A DNA stretch of 64,000 nt, taken from NCBI RefSeq assembly GCF_003390915.1, contig NZ_QMEM01000003.1, forward strand, positions 124,001-188,000. The letters run 5' to 3'. Under the pieces are notes generated by a model, which did no database searches, was not told the DNA's origin, and was given only the letters and a program-made list of their open reading frames with translations. Below, in pieces: positions 16,029 through 25,332 of the stretch; position 1 is the stretch's first letter; the number at the start of each line of letters is the position of its first letter. The position numbers were made by a program, and so were the translations under genes. The stretch comes from Lewinella sp. IMCC34183 (GTDB lineage: Bacteria > Bacteroidota > Bacteroidia > Chitinophagales > Saprospiraceae).

Positions 16029-18407
16029 GTGACCCGTCGTTTACTTCTTGCCGTCCTCTCTCTTACCTCTGCGCTCCTCACCGGACAGACCCACACGGTT
16101 CGGGGAACGATTACTACCTCCGGGCAACAGACCATTCCGTACGCCAACGTCTGGCTGGAGCCCCTGGGCCGCGGCACCTCGGCCGACGTGGATGGCCGCT
16201 TCTCTCTGGCGGACGTCCCGGAGGGAAAGTACCTGCTGCGCGTTTCGGCGGTGGGTTACGCACCGACCCAGGACTCGTTGACGGTCGCCGCAAACGCCGC
16301 CCCGCTTACCCTGCACCTGCGCTCCGGCGCCAACCTGCAGGAAGTGGAAGTATTTGGTTCGCGCTATGGCCACCCCGATAAGATCGAGGCCCTCACCCGA
16401 CTGCCGCTGGAGACCTACGAGCAGATCCAGACCATCAGTGTGATCTCGGAAAAGGTGATCGAGCAGCAGGGCGCCCTGACCATCGCGGATGCGACGCGCA
16501 ACGTGCCCGGGGTGTACACCTTCGCGACCTACGGCGGCCGCACCGAGAGCATGTCGGCCCGCGGATTTCGCGGTATTCCGATGCTGAAGAACGGGGTGCG
16601 GGTCCACAGCGACTTTCGCGGGCAGGGCTTCCTGACCGATATGCAGGGCGTAGACAACATCCAGGTACTGAAGGGCGCCGCGGCGATCACCCAGGGAGTC
16701 GCTACCGACCTGGGCAGTCCGGGCGGGGTCATCAACATCGTGACGAAAACGCCGCAGTACGTCCCCGGCGGGCAGGTCAGCCTTCGCGCCGGCTCCTTCG
16801 GGCAGGCCCGGCTGACCTTCGATACCTACGGCCCCCTGAACGAGGACAAGACCCTCGCCTTCCGCGTCAACGGTGCCGTGGAACGGGCCGATGGCTACCG
16901 CACGGGTCTTTCTTCCCAGCGCTTTTACGTCAATCCCTCCGCGGAGTACAAGCTGGATGCCCGCTCCACCCTGACCCTCGAACTGGAGTACTTCGACGAC
17001 AGCCGCACCCCGGACCTGGGGACCGTCAACCTCGCGGAAAACGACATCAACGCGATCTACGATCTGCCCACCGACCGCTTCCTCGGCTACGCTAATGACC
17101 GCAACGTGCTACGTACGCTGAACTATTCCGCCCGCTTCCGCCGGGAGCTGAGCGATCAACTGAGCCTGCGGGCCGCCTGGTACCGGTCCAAATACAACTC
17201 CGACAACAAGGGCGCCAGCCTGGGCGACGCACTTGACGTAGCCGGTGAAGTGCGGTACAACCTGCGCGGACGCGGGTACTCCACCTCCACCCGCGACGAC
17301 CGCAACAGCGTCCTGCAACTCGACCTGATCGGCACCGAATTGCGCACCGGACGCTTGCTGCACACCTTCCAGATTGGTACCGACTACCGGACGGCCGACT
17401 TCAGTACCGCTTCGCGCAGCGCGTCGGGACTGGATACCATCGACGTATTCGGTGCGGTGAACAACCAGCTACCGGACGGTCTGGCCCTGGGGGGGCCCCG
17501 CACCGGCGGATCGGAGTCGCGCAGCATCGGCGTGGTGGCGCAGGACGTCATCACCATCAACGGCTGGCTGAAGACCTTCCTCGGGGCCCGCTACAGCGTG
17601 ACCGAATCGATCACGGAAGACGAAACCACCCACCGCGGCGCCCTCAATCCTCTGGCGGGCGTGATCGTAACACCCATCGAGCAGGTAAACCTCTTCGCTT
17701 CCTACACGAACAGTTCCTACCCGCGTACGGCCACCCGGCTCGACGCGGACGGCCGCGAACTCGGCAACGAGCGCTTCGACCAGCTGGAGGCCGGCGTAAA
17801 GACCCACTTCCGCGACGGTCGTTTCCGGGCCAACCTCACCCTGTACCGCATCAACAACCGGAACATCAACCTGCCGGTCTACGACGAAAACTGGGTAGCT
17901 ACCGGCTTCTACGCCAAGGGCGGCAACGACCAGCGGCAAGGGATTGAACTCGAACTTACCGGCCGCCTGACGCGGCAGCTGGAGGTCATCGCCGGCTACG
18001 CCTACCTGGACGCGCAGTACCTGGAGCACACCTCCTTCGTTTACGGCTCCGCTCCGCTGAACACGCCCAAGCACACCTTGAACGTGTACGCGAACTACGA
18101 TCTCGCCCCCCTCGTGGAGGGACTGACCGTGGGCGGTGGCATCTACTACACCGGGGCGCGGCCCATCAACGACTGGAGCGCGGGGCCCGTCACCCACGAG
18201 GGCATCGTACCCAACCAAGAGCCCTTCAACGTAGCCGCCTACACCACGGTTAACGCTCAAATTGGCTACCGCCTCAACGACCACTGGCAGGCCCGCGTGC
18301 TGCTCAACAACCTGACGAACACCATCGGCTACAACGCCTACCGTACCCGCTACATCAACCAGACGGACCCGCGCAACTTCGCAGCCGTCGTGAGCTACCG
18401 CTTTTAG
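16029..18407 (+). CDS. TonB-dependent siderophore receptor
   Basis: 792 residues from a GTG that directly precedes the signal peptide (TRRLLLAVLSLTSALLTGQ). Domains in order: a CarboxypepD_reg-like beta sandwich (about 22-105, VRGTITTSGQQTIPYANVW...), a plug (about 120-240, with SARGFRGIPMLKNGVR and SPGGVINIVTKTPQ), and a 22-strand barrel ending in AAVVSYRF. The order 'TIADATRNVPGVY' and the plug motifs are typical of the ferrichrome/ferrioxamine-type receptors (FhuA/FoxA/FecA class). It imports ferric siderophores across the outer membrane with TonB/ExbBD. The PepSY gene 77 bases downstream is its usual partner. Confidence 0.93.
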   Translation: MTRRLLLAVLSLTSALLTGQTHTVRGTITTSGQQTIPYANVWLEPLGRGTSADVDGRFSLADVPEGKYLLRVSAVGYAPTQDSLTVAANAAPLTLHLRSGANLQEVEVFGSRYGHPDKIEALTRLPLETYEQIQTISVISEKVIEQQGALTIADATRNVPGVYTFATYGGRTESMSARGFRGIPMLKNGVRVHSDFRGQGFLTDMQGVDNIQVLKGAAAITQGVATDLGSPGGVINIVTKTPQYVPGGQVSLRAGSFGQARLTFDTYGPLNEDKTLAFRVNGAVERADGYRTGLSSQRFYVNPSAEYKLDARSTLTLELEYFDDSRTPDLGTVNLAENDINAIYDLPTDRFLGYANDRNVLRTLNYSARFRRELSDQLSLRAAWYRSKYNSDNKGASLGDALDVAGEVRYNLRGRGYSTSTRDDRNSVLQLDLIGTELRTGRLLHTFQIGTDYRTADFSTASRSASGLDTIDVFGAVNNQLPDGLALGGPRTGGSESRSIGVVAQDVITINGWLKTFLGARYSVTESITEDETTHRGALNPLAGVIVTPIEQVNLFASYTNSSYPRTATRLDADGRELGNERFDQLEAGVKTHFRDGRFRANLTLYRINNRNINLPVYDENWVATGFYAKGGNDQRQGIELELTGRLTRQLEVIAGYAYLDAQYLEHTSFVYGSAPLNTPKHTLNVYANYDLAPLVEGLTVGGGIYYTGARPINDWSAGPVTHEGIVPNQEPFNVAAYTTVNAQIGYRLNDHWQARVLLNNLTNTIGYNAYRTRYINQTDPRNFAAVVSYRF

Positions 18408-18484
18408 ATCTACGTATCCGTTACCAGCGTGTCCCCTACCGGCCTACGGAGTCGGTCGGGGCACGCGTCTTTACCCTCCCTGCC

Positions 18485-19597
18485 ATGGCAAAGAAAAAAT
18501 CCTACACCTTCCGGTCGCTGATGAACGACCTCCACCTCTGGCTCGGCCTGGCCAGCGGCATAATTCTGTTTCTCGTCTGCCTGAGCGGCACGGTACTCAC
18601 CTTCGAGCACGAGATCAAGGCCGCCGGCGCGGAACCGGTAACCGTCACGCCTGAGGGGGAACCGCGCGCCGTGGCCAGCCTGATCGAGCTGCTGGAGACC
18701 GCGGACTACGGTACGGTCACGGGCGTGGCCCTGCCCGCGGAACCCACGGAGCCGTGGTCGTTCACGGTCAAGCAGGACCCCGGCGAGCGCCGCGGACGCA
18801 CCGTCCTGGTCGACCCCTACACCGGCGCCATCCACGAAGCGGGGGAGAGTGCCTACGCCGGGCTCTTCCGCAGCATGTTCTTCCTGCACCGGTGGCTGCT
18901 GCTGGACACGGAGGTCGGCCGGCCGATCGTGGGCGTAGCGACCGTCATCTTTCTCTTCCTGGCCCTATCGGGCCTCGTGCTGTGGTTCCCCCGCCGGCTG
19001 CGGTGGAAGAACCTGCGGCAGGGCCTGCGCGTCAAGACCGACGGCAGCCGCAAGCGGCTCAACCACGACCTCCACAATACCCTGGGTTTCTACGCCTGTG
19101 GCCTGCTGATCGTGATGTGCCTCACGGGCCTGTGCTGGTCGTTCGAAGGGTACCGGGAGGGACTGAGCCGCGTCATCGGTGCGAAGGTGTTCGACCGCGG
19201 CGGCCCTGAATTACCGACGCTGACCGGCGAAACGGCTGTGGGGCCCGCCGGCGCCATCGCCCTCGCGCAGGCGGCCTTCCCCTACCCCGGCGAGTTGAAT
19301 GTCAGTTTTCCGGGGGCAGCCGATGAGCCCTACCGCATCCGCAAATACGATGCTGCCTCCTGGTCGCCCGTCGTCTACGACCAGCTTTACCTCTCGGCGA
19401 GCGGGACCGAACTAGCGCGGGTGAACTACGCCGACAAGTCCCTGGGCGAGCGCATCGCCGGGGCCATCAAGCCGCTACACACCGGTGAGATCTTCGGCTG
19501 GTGGTCGAAGGTGCTGTATTTCCTAGCCTGTCTGATCGCAACCAGCCTGCCGGTCACCGGTACCCTGATCTGGTGGGGTAAGCTGCGGCGGCGGTAG
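18485..19597 (+). CDS. PepSY-associated TM protein (putative ferric-siderophore reductase)
   Basis: 370 residues with four membrane segments: LASGIILFLVCLSGTVLTF (near 22-40), a segment near 145-165 (VGVATVIFLFLALSGLVLWF), one near 200-218 and one at the C-terminus (VLYFLACLIATSLPVTGTLIWW). Paired histidines near the membrane faces (DLHLWLG, FLHRWLL, HDLHNTLG, LHTGEIFGWW) could bind haem. This is the PepSY_TM/PiuB family (PF03929), inner-membrane proteins next to siderophore receptors and thought to reduce ferric siderophores in the periplasm. It lies 77 bases after the receptor and is probably in one operon. Confidence 0.88.
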   Translation: MAKKKSYTFRSLMNDLHLWLGLASGIILFLVCLSGTVLTFEHEIKAAGAEPVTVTPEGEPRAVASLIELLETADYGTVTGVALPAEPTEPWSFTVKQDPGERRGRTVLVDPYTGAIHEAGESAYAGLFRSMFFLHRWLLLDTEVGRPIVGVATVIFLFLALSGLVLWFPRRLRWKNLRQGLRVKTDGSRKRLNHDLHNTLGFYACGLLIVMCLTGLCWSFEGYREGLSRVIGAKVFDRGGPELPTLTGETAVGPAGAIALAQAAFPYPGELNVSFPGAADEPYRIRKYDAASWSPVVYDQLYLSASGTELARVNYADKSLGERIAGAIKPLHTGEIFGWWSKVLYFLACLIATSLPVTGTLIWWGKLRRR

Positions 19598-19705
19598 CCC
19601 AGGTGCCGGTTGCGACAACGCGCTTAGCAGAAAAAGTAGCTGCGATAAACCGTACAGTCCCGCAGGTTTCAGCTATATTTAGCGCAACACTATCGATTGC
19701 GCAAA

Positions 19706-20650
19706 ATGAAATCTTCCCTCCTTATCCGCTCTGCGGTCCTCTTCTTCCTACTGGCCACGGCCGCCCCGGCTGCTGCCCAGGACGGCACCATCTACCCCCT
19801 CGACGCGCCGGACGAGCCCAACGCCATTCCGCTCAATACGGGCGGGGTCGACGACCAGCCCGCATCCGAAAGCTGGTTCCGGCAGTGGGGCGATCCCATG
19901 GCGCGCAACATTACCACCGCCACGCTTACTCCCTTCCTCCCGGACCCGGATAAGGCCAACGGCACGGCGGTCATCGTAGCGCCCGGCGGCGGCTTTATGT
20001 GGCTGTCGATGGGCAACGAGGGCTGGGAAGTTGCCGAAGCACTGGCCGAGCAGGGGATCGCCGCTTTCGTACTCAAGTACCGCCTCCACCCCACCCAGGA
20101 ATCGCTGGATGATTTCTCGGCCTGGATGAACCGCCCCCGTACTCCTGCCCCCTCCGATTCTTCGTCCACCGACGCGCCGCCGGCACGCCGGCCGCAGCGC
20201 GACCTCTCCGACCAGCTGGAGGATGCCGAGGCCGCTTACGCCATGATCGTGGACCGCGCGGACGAATGGGGCGTGGACGTGAACCGCATCGGCATGATCG
20301 GCTTCTCGGCGGGTGCCGGCCTGACCATGCACGCCACCCTGAATTCCGAGACGATGAAGCTGGCCTTCATCGGCCCGATCTACGGCGGTATGGGTCCGGT
20401 CGACGTGCCCGCGGATGCCCCCCCGATGTTCAGCGCGATCGCCTCCGACGATTTCCTCTTCGGCGGTCAGTTCGGGGTGATCGAGTCCTGGTACAACGCG
20501 AAGATCCCCGTAGAATTCCATCTCTACCAGAACGGCGGCCACGGCTTCGGCCTGGGCAACCCCGACCGGACCAGCAACCAGTGGTTCCCCGCCTTCACCC
20601 ACTGGCTGGACGTCAACAAGTTCCTCACGCCCGCCACCACCGGTAAATAG
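19706..20650 (+). CDS. Exported alpha/beta hydrolase (esterase/acetylxylan-esterase-like)
   Basis: 314 residues from the ATG at 19706; a TTG three codons earlier is less likely. The signal peptide is SAVLFFLLATAAPAAAQ. The fold markers are an oxyanion segment VIVAPGGGFMWLSM, the nucleophile elbow IGFSAGAGL (G-x-S-x-G), an acid in ASDDFLFGG and the catalytic His in NGGHGFGLG. These match BD-FAE/Axe-type esterases (PF20434/PF07859). It probably removes acyl groups from polysaccharides or small esters in the periplasm. A TATATTTAG box lies about 30 bases upstream of the start. Confidence 0.85.
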   Translation: MKSSLLIRSAVLFFLLATAAPAAAQDGTIYPLDAPDEPNAIPLNTGGVDDQPASESWFRQWGDPMARNITTATLTPFLPDPDKANGTAVIVAPGGGFMWLSMGNEGWEVAEALAEQGIAAFVLKYRLHPTQESLDDFSAWMNRPRTPAPSDSSSTDAPPARRPQRDLSDQLEDAEAAYAMIVDRADEWGVDVNRIGMIGFSAGAGLTMHATLNSETMKLAFIGPIYGGMGPVDVPADAPPMFSAIASDDFLFGGQFGVIESWYNAKIPVEFHLYQNGGHGFGLGNPDRTSNQWFPAFTHWLDVNKFLTPATTGK

Positions 20651-20674
20651 GTACCGGCCCGACCGGCCGACCCC

Positions 20675-21106
20675 GTGAAGAAGCCTACCAAAGCCAAGCT
20701 CCGGGCCCGCGCTACGGACCGTATCGCTTTCGCCCAAACTGTCCGCCAACAGTACCTGGACGGGGAAGTGGAACCTATCCGCACCCCTTCCGGGCTCGGC
20801 TACGTTATGCACGAATCGGGCGAGGGTCCGGCAACCAAGCGCGGACAGCGGGTGGAGGTCCACTACGTCGGACTGCTGGCAGATAAGCCGGTGGTCTTCG
20901 AGGAATCCTTCAGTACCCCCCGGGGCGTACGTTTCCTCCTGGGCAAAGGTGAGGTAATGGCGGGCTGGGAGGAGGCTATTGCACTTCTTCGCCGGGGCGA
21001 CGAAGCCTCCCTCTTCATACCCGCGACCCTAGGCTACGGTCCGAAGGGCCGGGGGCAGGGCATTCCCCCGAACAGCGACCTGATCTTCTACGTCGAGATC
21101 GAATAA
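20675..21106 (+). CDS. FKBP-type peptidyl-prolyl isomerase
   Basis: 143 residues from a GTG 24 bases after the esterase stop. The FKBP domain occupies the C-terminal two thirds: RGQRVEVHYVGLLADKPVVFEESF, FLLGKGEVMAGWEEAIALLRRGDEASLFIPATLGYG and IPPNSDLIFYVEI. The usual aromatic pocket is kept. The N-terminus is a basic helix without signal peptide, so the isomerase is likely cytoplasmic. It catalyses proline cis/trans isomerisation in protein folding. Confidence 0.92.
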   Translation: MKKPTKAKLRARATDRIAFAQTVRQQYLDGEVEPIRTPSGLGYVMHESGEGPATKRGQRVEVHYVGLLADKPVVFEESFSTPRGVRFLLGKGEVMAGWEEAIALLRRGDEASLFIPATLGYGPKGRGQGIPPNSDLIFYVEIE

Positions 21107-21262
21107 TCAGCATGGTGAGACTACCTCCGGCGGCGCGATTCCGTGCGCCAACCGGATTTTGGTCAGTTGCGGCGCGGCATCGGTCGAAGGAACTTGCGGC
21201 GGGGCGGTTCGCCGCTGACCTTCGTCCCCGATACCGATATTGACCTGTAACACTTCTCAATC

Positions 21263-22447
21263 GTGATTCGCTTACTTATCCTGCTAGCCCTGCCGATGAT
21301 CCTGGGTACACTTGCCTGTCAAAACAGCCGCGTCGAAGTCCCGCCCTCCCCCTACCCCCTTAGTGCGGACCGCTTCACGGTAGATACCCTTGCCGGGGGG
21401 TTCGTCATTCCCTACGGCGCGGCCGTCATCGGGGATGATGAGTACCTGATCACCGACCGGGTAGGTAAACTGTATCACTACACCAACGGAACCCTCCAGG
21501 AGATTCAGGGAATGCCGCAGGTCGGCAGCTTCGGTATCGACGGCATCCCGGCCATCCTCCACGGCGGGTTGATGGAGGTGAGCCTGCACCCCGATTACGC
21601 CAGTAATAAGCTGGTCTACCTCTCCTACCTCGATCCGGACGGGCTGGCCCGGGTGGTTCGCTTCACGTTCCGCAACGACACGGCCACGCGGTTCGACACG
21701 ATCTTCACGACGCGCAACCTCAGCTGGACGGGCAACGGTATGCGGATCGTGTGGCAGGACAGTAGTCACCTCTTCCTCGGGGTGGGCAACGCCGACTTTT
21801 CCACCGCCGATCAGCCCCTGCTGTACGCCCAGGACTTCGAAAACGACGCCGGAAAGATCCACCGGCTGCTGGCCGACGGCAGCGTCCCCCCCGACAATCC
21901 CCTGATCGGCAACAGTGCCGCGCCTACCACCATCTGGAGCTACGGCCACCGCGACGTGCAGGGGCTGGTGTACGATACCGTTACCCACACGCTGCTCGGC
22001 ATCGAGCACGGTCCGCAGGGTGGCGACGAATTCAACGTCATCGAAGCGGGAAAGAACTACGGATGGCCCCTCTTCAGCTACGGGATCAACTACGACGGAC
22101 GCCCCGTATCTACCATATCGGAGGATTCGGCGGCCACCTTTACCGTCCTGCCGGAACACTACTGGACCGTGCCTACCGACTACGGCGGACAGGCGGTCGC
22201 CCCCGCCTCTCTGCTAAAGGTGGAAGGCAGCAAAGTGGCGGACTGGAACGGCAATTACCTCTTTGGTTCCCTGGCTTACCGGCGGCTGATGAAGTTCAAC
22301 CGCGAAACGGGAGAAACCTTCGGAACGGAGATCGAAGGGCGGGTGCGGACCCTGCGGCAACTGCCGGGCGGCGACATCCTCGCGCTGGTCGAGCGCAACG
22401 ATCTCACGCAGGCCAACGGAATGCTCCTGCGGATCGGGCGCCAATAA
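21263..22447 (+). CDS. PQQ-dependent sugar dehydrogenase-like lipoprotein
   Basis: 394 residues from a GTG, with lipoprotein signal (LALPMILGTLAC). The six-bladed propeller of soluble glucose/sorbosone dehydrogenases (PF07995) is recognisable: GGLMEVSLHPDYASNKLVYLSY, WSYGHRDVQGLVYD with the His/Arg cofactor pair, EHGPQGGDEFNVIEAGKNYGWPL and NYLFGSLAYRRLM. The enzyme oxidises sugars in the periplasm, passing electrons to the respiratory chain, if PQQ is available; many family members have unknown substrates. There are 155 bases without features before it. Confidence 0.9.
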   Translation: MIRLLILLALPMILGTLACQNSRVEVPPSPYPLSADRFTVDTLAGGFVIPYGAAVIGDDEYLITDRVGKLYHYTNGTLQEIQGMPQVGSFGIDGIPAILHGGLMEVSLHPDYASNKLVYLSYLDPDGLARVVRFTFRNDTATRFDTIFTTRNLSWTGNGMRIVWQDSSHLFLGVGNADFSTADQPLLYAQDFENDAGKIHRLLADGSVPPDNPLIGNSAAPTTIWSYGHRDVQGLVYDTVTHTLLGIEHGPQGGDEFNVIEAGKNYGWPLFSYGINYDGRPVSTISEDSAATFTVLPEHYWTVPTDYGGQAVAPASLLKVEGSKVADWNGNYLFGSLAYRRLMKFNRETGETFGTEIEGRVRTLRQLPGGDILALVERNDLTQANGMLLRIGRQ

Positions 22448-22483
22448 GCCGTAGATTCGGCAGTGGGTCCACCGGCCCCGAAT

Positions 22484-23047
22484 ATGGTAAAGAAACTCCT
22501 ACTTACGGTCGCTTCTGTTTTTTTGCTCTGGCAATCGCTAAAGCTCACCGGTTCGTTGCTGCATTTGCGGCCCGACGGTGTTCTCGGCCTGCTGTTCCTG
22601 GCCTGGGTGATCAATATGTTCATCACGGGCGTGGTGGCCTTTGCGGGCTTCGCCTGGCCTACGCAACGCCTGCTGCCCGAGACCTACTACCATATACACC
22701 GCCCCGCACGGCTGATGCGCGTGTACCGTCTCCTGGGGGTAGGCCTCTTCCGGCGCATGCTATTGGCTACCCTCTGGAGCAGCGCGGCGCAGCGGGCGCG
22801 CTACTTCGACGGCCGGCGCGGGGGAATGAACAGGCTAGACGTGCAGTCGCGCAAGTCCGAATTCGGGCACCTGCTCCCCCTTATCGCCATTACCGGGGTC
22901 GCGGGCTATCTCCTTCTACACGGCAGGTACCGGCTGGCGATCCTGACGCTCATCGTCAACGTGGCGGGTAATTTTTATCCCATACTGCTGCAGCGCTATC
23001 ACCGCCTCCGGATCGCCCGGTTACGGGCGCGATTTCCGCGGGGTTGA
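22484..23047 (+). CDS. CrtO-type glycosyl-diaponeurosporenoate acyltransferase family membrane protein
   Basis: 187 residues from the ATG at 22484 (a GTG at 22463 is the alternative). Two N-terminal and two C-terminal hydrophobic segments are present. The pattern SEFGHLLPLIAITGVAGYLL followed by NVAGNFYPILLQRYHRLRIARL matches the staphyloxanthin acyltransferase CrtO family (x-E-x-GH ... NxYPIxxQRYxRxR). In Staphylococcus the enzyme esterifies a glycosylated C30 carotenoid. In this pigmented lineage it may acylate a carotenoid glycoside or another glycolipid. No other carotenoid gene lies in the window. Confidence 0.75.
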   Translation: MVKKLLLTVASVFLLWQSLKLTGSLLHLRPDGVLGLLFLAWVINMFITGVVAFAGFAWPTQRLLPETYYHIHRPARLMRVYRLLGVGLFRRMLLATLWSSAAQRARYFDGRRGGMNRLDVQSRKSEFGHLLPLIAITGVAGYLLLHGRYRLAILTLIVNVAGNFYPILLQRYHRLRIARLRARFPRG

Positions 23048-23220
23048 TCGGCGGCGGTGCGGAACTGTCCTGTGTTACGTACGCACTGGGTTGCGAAAAT
23101 CCCCCCGCGTCGCTCCGGACGCGATCCGGAGAATGTCCTTCCCCGGTCCAATCGCAACGGGTATAGGGTGGCTTCGGGGGACATCGGTAACTTACGCGGG
23201 CTCACAAAATTGTCTCTCTG

Positions 23221-24081
23221 GTGATCTACCTGCTCTCCCTGTTGCTGCTGGCCAGCCTATCGGCCTGTTCCCCCAAGGTCGTCGCGACCCCCCTAGCTCC
23301 GGAAGCCAGCAGCCGCGCGCACCTCGACTACGCGCCCTTTGCCCTCTTCGAACGGGACACCCTGGACCGCTCGCGGGTGACGGTGCTCGGGCGGGTGGAG
23401 ATCAAGGACGGCAGCCTGTCCCTCAACTGCGACTACGCTACCGCCCTGCAACTGGCCAAGGCGGAGGCCCTGCGGATGGGGGGAAATGGCCTGATCGTGA
23501 CCCGACACCAGCCACCGAACGCCTGGAGCACCTGCCACCGGATCACCGCCGACGTCATCTCCCTTCCCGACCCGGGACGGTACGAGGACGAGATCCTCTG
23601 GCACCCCGCCCGGCGGCTCGCCATTACGGACTTCAAGGGGGGCACCGAGAAGCGCCCGGCCACGGCGGCTACCTTCAGCACCTTCCGCTACCGGACAGAG
23701 GGGAGCCCCGTTTTTCCGAATCGCTATACGGTCGTGGCGGAAACTTACTTCGATACGCGTTCCTCCTACTTCAAACCGTCGGAACTCGACAGCTTCGTCC
23801 TGGCCCACGAGCAACTTCACTTCGACCTCTCGGAACTGTACGTGCGCAAATTTCTGGCGCGCGTAGACAGCAGCGGGGCCAACCTTCCGCAATTTGTGGC
23901 CCAGGCCGATGCGCTCTTTCAGGAGGTCAGTCGCGAACTCCAGCGCAAACAGGACGCGTACGACGCCGAGGTGTACGACGCGCCCGACCGGCAGGCAGAC
24001 TGGGCGGAGTGGGTGGCCACGCAGTTGAGGGCGTACAAAGCATACGCCGAGAAGGTGCTGCAGGTCGACCGCCGTCCCTGA
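23221..24081 (+). CDS. Putative lipoprotein with HExxH motif (DUF922-like)
   Basis: 286 residues from a GTG, with lipobox LLASLSAC. An N-terminal beta-type domain (RVTVLGRVEIKDGSLSLNCDYATALQLAKAEALRMGGNGLIV) is followed by a region containing VLAHEQLHFDLSELY. HEQLH is a zinc-protease type HExxH, and 'HEQLHFD' is typical of DUF922-like putative metalloproteases. The C-terminal helical part (QEVSRELQRKQDAYDAEV) completes the pattern. Peptidase activity is plausible but unproven. The next gene also encodes a lipoprotein with HExxH. Confidence 0.75.
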   Translation: MIYLLSLLLLASLSACSPKVVATPLAPEASSRAHLDYAPFALFERDTLDRSRVTVLGRVEIKDGSLSLNCDYATALQLAKAEALRMGGNGLIVTRHQPPNAWSTCHRITADVISLPDPGRYEDEILWHPARRLAITDFKGGTEKRPATAATFSTFRYRTEGSPVFPNRYTVVAETYFDTRSSYFKPSELDSFVLAHEQLHFDLSELYVRKFLARVDSSGANLPQFVAQADALFQEVSRELQRKQDAYDAEVYDAPDRQADWAEWVATQLRAYKAYAEKVLQVDRRP

Positions 24082-24130
24082 CACAACAAGCAGGCCCGTA
24101 ATCGTTGTTAGTCAGCATGCGTGCCCTTCC

Positions 24131-24901
24131 ATGTCTCACCCTAGCCGAATGCTCACCCCCTTTCTTCGCGCGTTGTCCGCCGCCGTCTCCCTCTTGGTGC
24201 TGAGTCACTGCGGCACACCCGCCGCCCTCTACGAGGAACCTTACGAAAGCCCCCTCGCGGAATACCGCTACAGCTGTCGCCCCATCGATTCCGCGATCGT
24301 GGCCGCCGTACTGCCGGAGCTTGAGGAACGCTTCGGGCGTAATCTGGAAGCCGACATGTACCGCGACAAGATTCTGGCCGCGCTCTCCTTCTACCCCAAA
24401 CTACGCACGCAAAAGATCCGCCTGGTCCGGAAGAGCTTGCGCACCTCCATGGCGGCCCGCCCCAAACTCCTCAGCGGAGGCCGGCGGCGGCGTACGTACA
24501 CCATCTTCACCGACGATGTGAGCGACAAACCGTCCGACTTCCGCAACGCGTCTTACGCCGCCCAGGTGGGGTGCTTCATTCACGAGCTGGGCCATATCTC
24601 CTATTATGCGGACCGCTCGGACCTCCAGCTGACGGGAGACGGCCTGGCCTACGTCACCAATCAGCGCTTCAAGAACCGCTACGAACGGGTAGCCGACAGC
24701 CTGGCCATCCGCAATGGCGGCGGGTACTATGTTTATCTATATCGAACGTTCACATTCGAGGAGGCGGATCTGCCGGACACCTACCTCGCCTTCAAACGGA
24801 GAAACTACACCGACAACCGGCGGCTGCTGGTGTTGCACCTACGCTACTTGCGGGAAAACAGCGTGGACAAGTGCCAGGACCTGAAGCCCTACACCCCGTA
24901 A
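24131..24901 (+). CDS. Putative lipoprotein with HExxH motif
   Basis: 256 residues; the signal ends at LLVLSHC. An alternative ATG at 24152 starts closer to the hydrophobic run. The core contains CFIHELGHISYYADRSD (HExxH) and, about 30 residues later, NRYERVADSLAIRNGGG. The second block offers an Asp/Glu at the position of a third zinc ligand as in gluzincins, so a metallopeptidase fold is likely. It lies 49 bases after the other HExxH lipoprotein, probably in the same operon. Confidence 0.7.
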   Translation: MSHPSRMLTPFLRALSAAVSLLVLSHCGTPAALYEEPYESPLAEYRYSCRPIDSAIVAAVLPELEERFGRNLEADMYRDKILAALSFYPKLRTQKIRLVRKSLRTSMAARPKLLSGGRRRRTYTIFTDDVSDKPSDFRNASYAAQVGCFIHELGHISYYADRSDLQLTGDGLAYVTNQRFKNRYERVADSLAIRNGGGYYVYLYRTFTFEEADLPDTYLAFKRRNYTDNRRLLVLHLRYLRENSVDKCQDLKPYTP

Positions 24902-24955
24902 CGATGGCCACAACCGGGCAGGGCGCGGACGCGGGTGCAAGGGTTTCCGGGGGGG

Positions 24956-25141
24956 CTACCCGGCTACTTCCTCCTTGCCGAAGAGCAAAAAGAAGGAAAA
25001 AGCGGCAAAGGTGCCCAGGAGGCCGCCCCCGAGAAGCAGATCGGTCCACACCGACTCCTGACCGGTCGTCGCATGCAGGGAGGCGCCGGAAATGATGAGC
25101 AGAACGGAAATCAGAAAAAGGAGTTGGTAAATTTTTTTCAT
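24956..25141 (-). CDS. Small two-helix membrane protein
   Basis: 61 residues with two clean membrane segments (YQLLFLISVLLIISGASLH and TDLLLGGGLLGTFAAFSFFLLF) and charged ends. No family recognised. It is divergent from the MarR gene and shares with it a promoter region holding two palindromes (25248-25262 and 25313-25324), so it may be under MarR control. Confidence 0.65.
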   Translation of the reverse strand: MKKIYQLLFLISVLLIISGASLHATTGQESVWTDLLLGGGLLGTFAAFSFFLLFGKEEVAG

Positions 25142-25247
25142 ACTAGTGGGATCGGGTCAGGTGGGAAGAATAATCACAATGACCAACAACGCTTCCCGCA
25201 AAAAAGGTCTGCTTCCGGCCCCCAAAACCAACTTTTTCTCGGCCAGC

Positions 25248-25324
25248 ACCGTGTTACACGGTACGGGCCCGGGCGAGTTGTCTGCGGTCTGTCCGGGGCT
25301 GCGTACATTCCCGTAACCAATTAC
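25248..25324. promoter_or_regulatory. Candidate MarR operators between divergent genes
   Basis: A 15-bp palindrome ACCGTGTTACACGGT occupies 25248-25262, and GTAACCAATTAC occupies 25313-25324, only nine bases before the MarR start. The second matches GTAACC-NN-TTAC sites found again at 26146-26157 and 26180-26191, upstream of the next small membrane gene. Repressor autoregulation is the simplest reading. Confidence 0.5.
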
Positions 25325-25332
25325 TTAATTTT

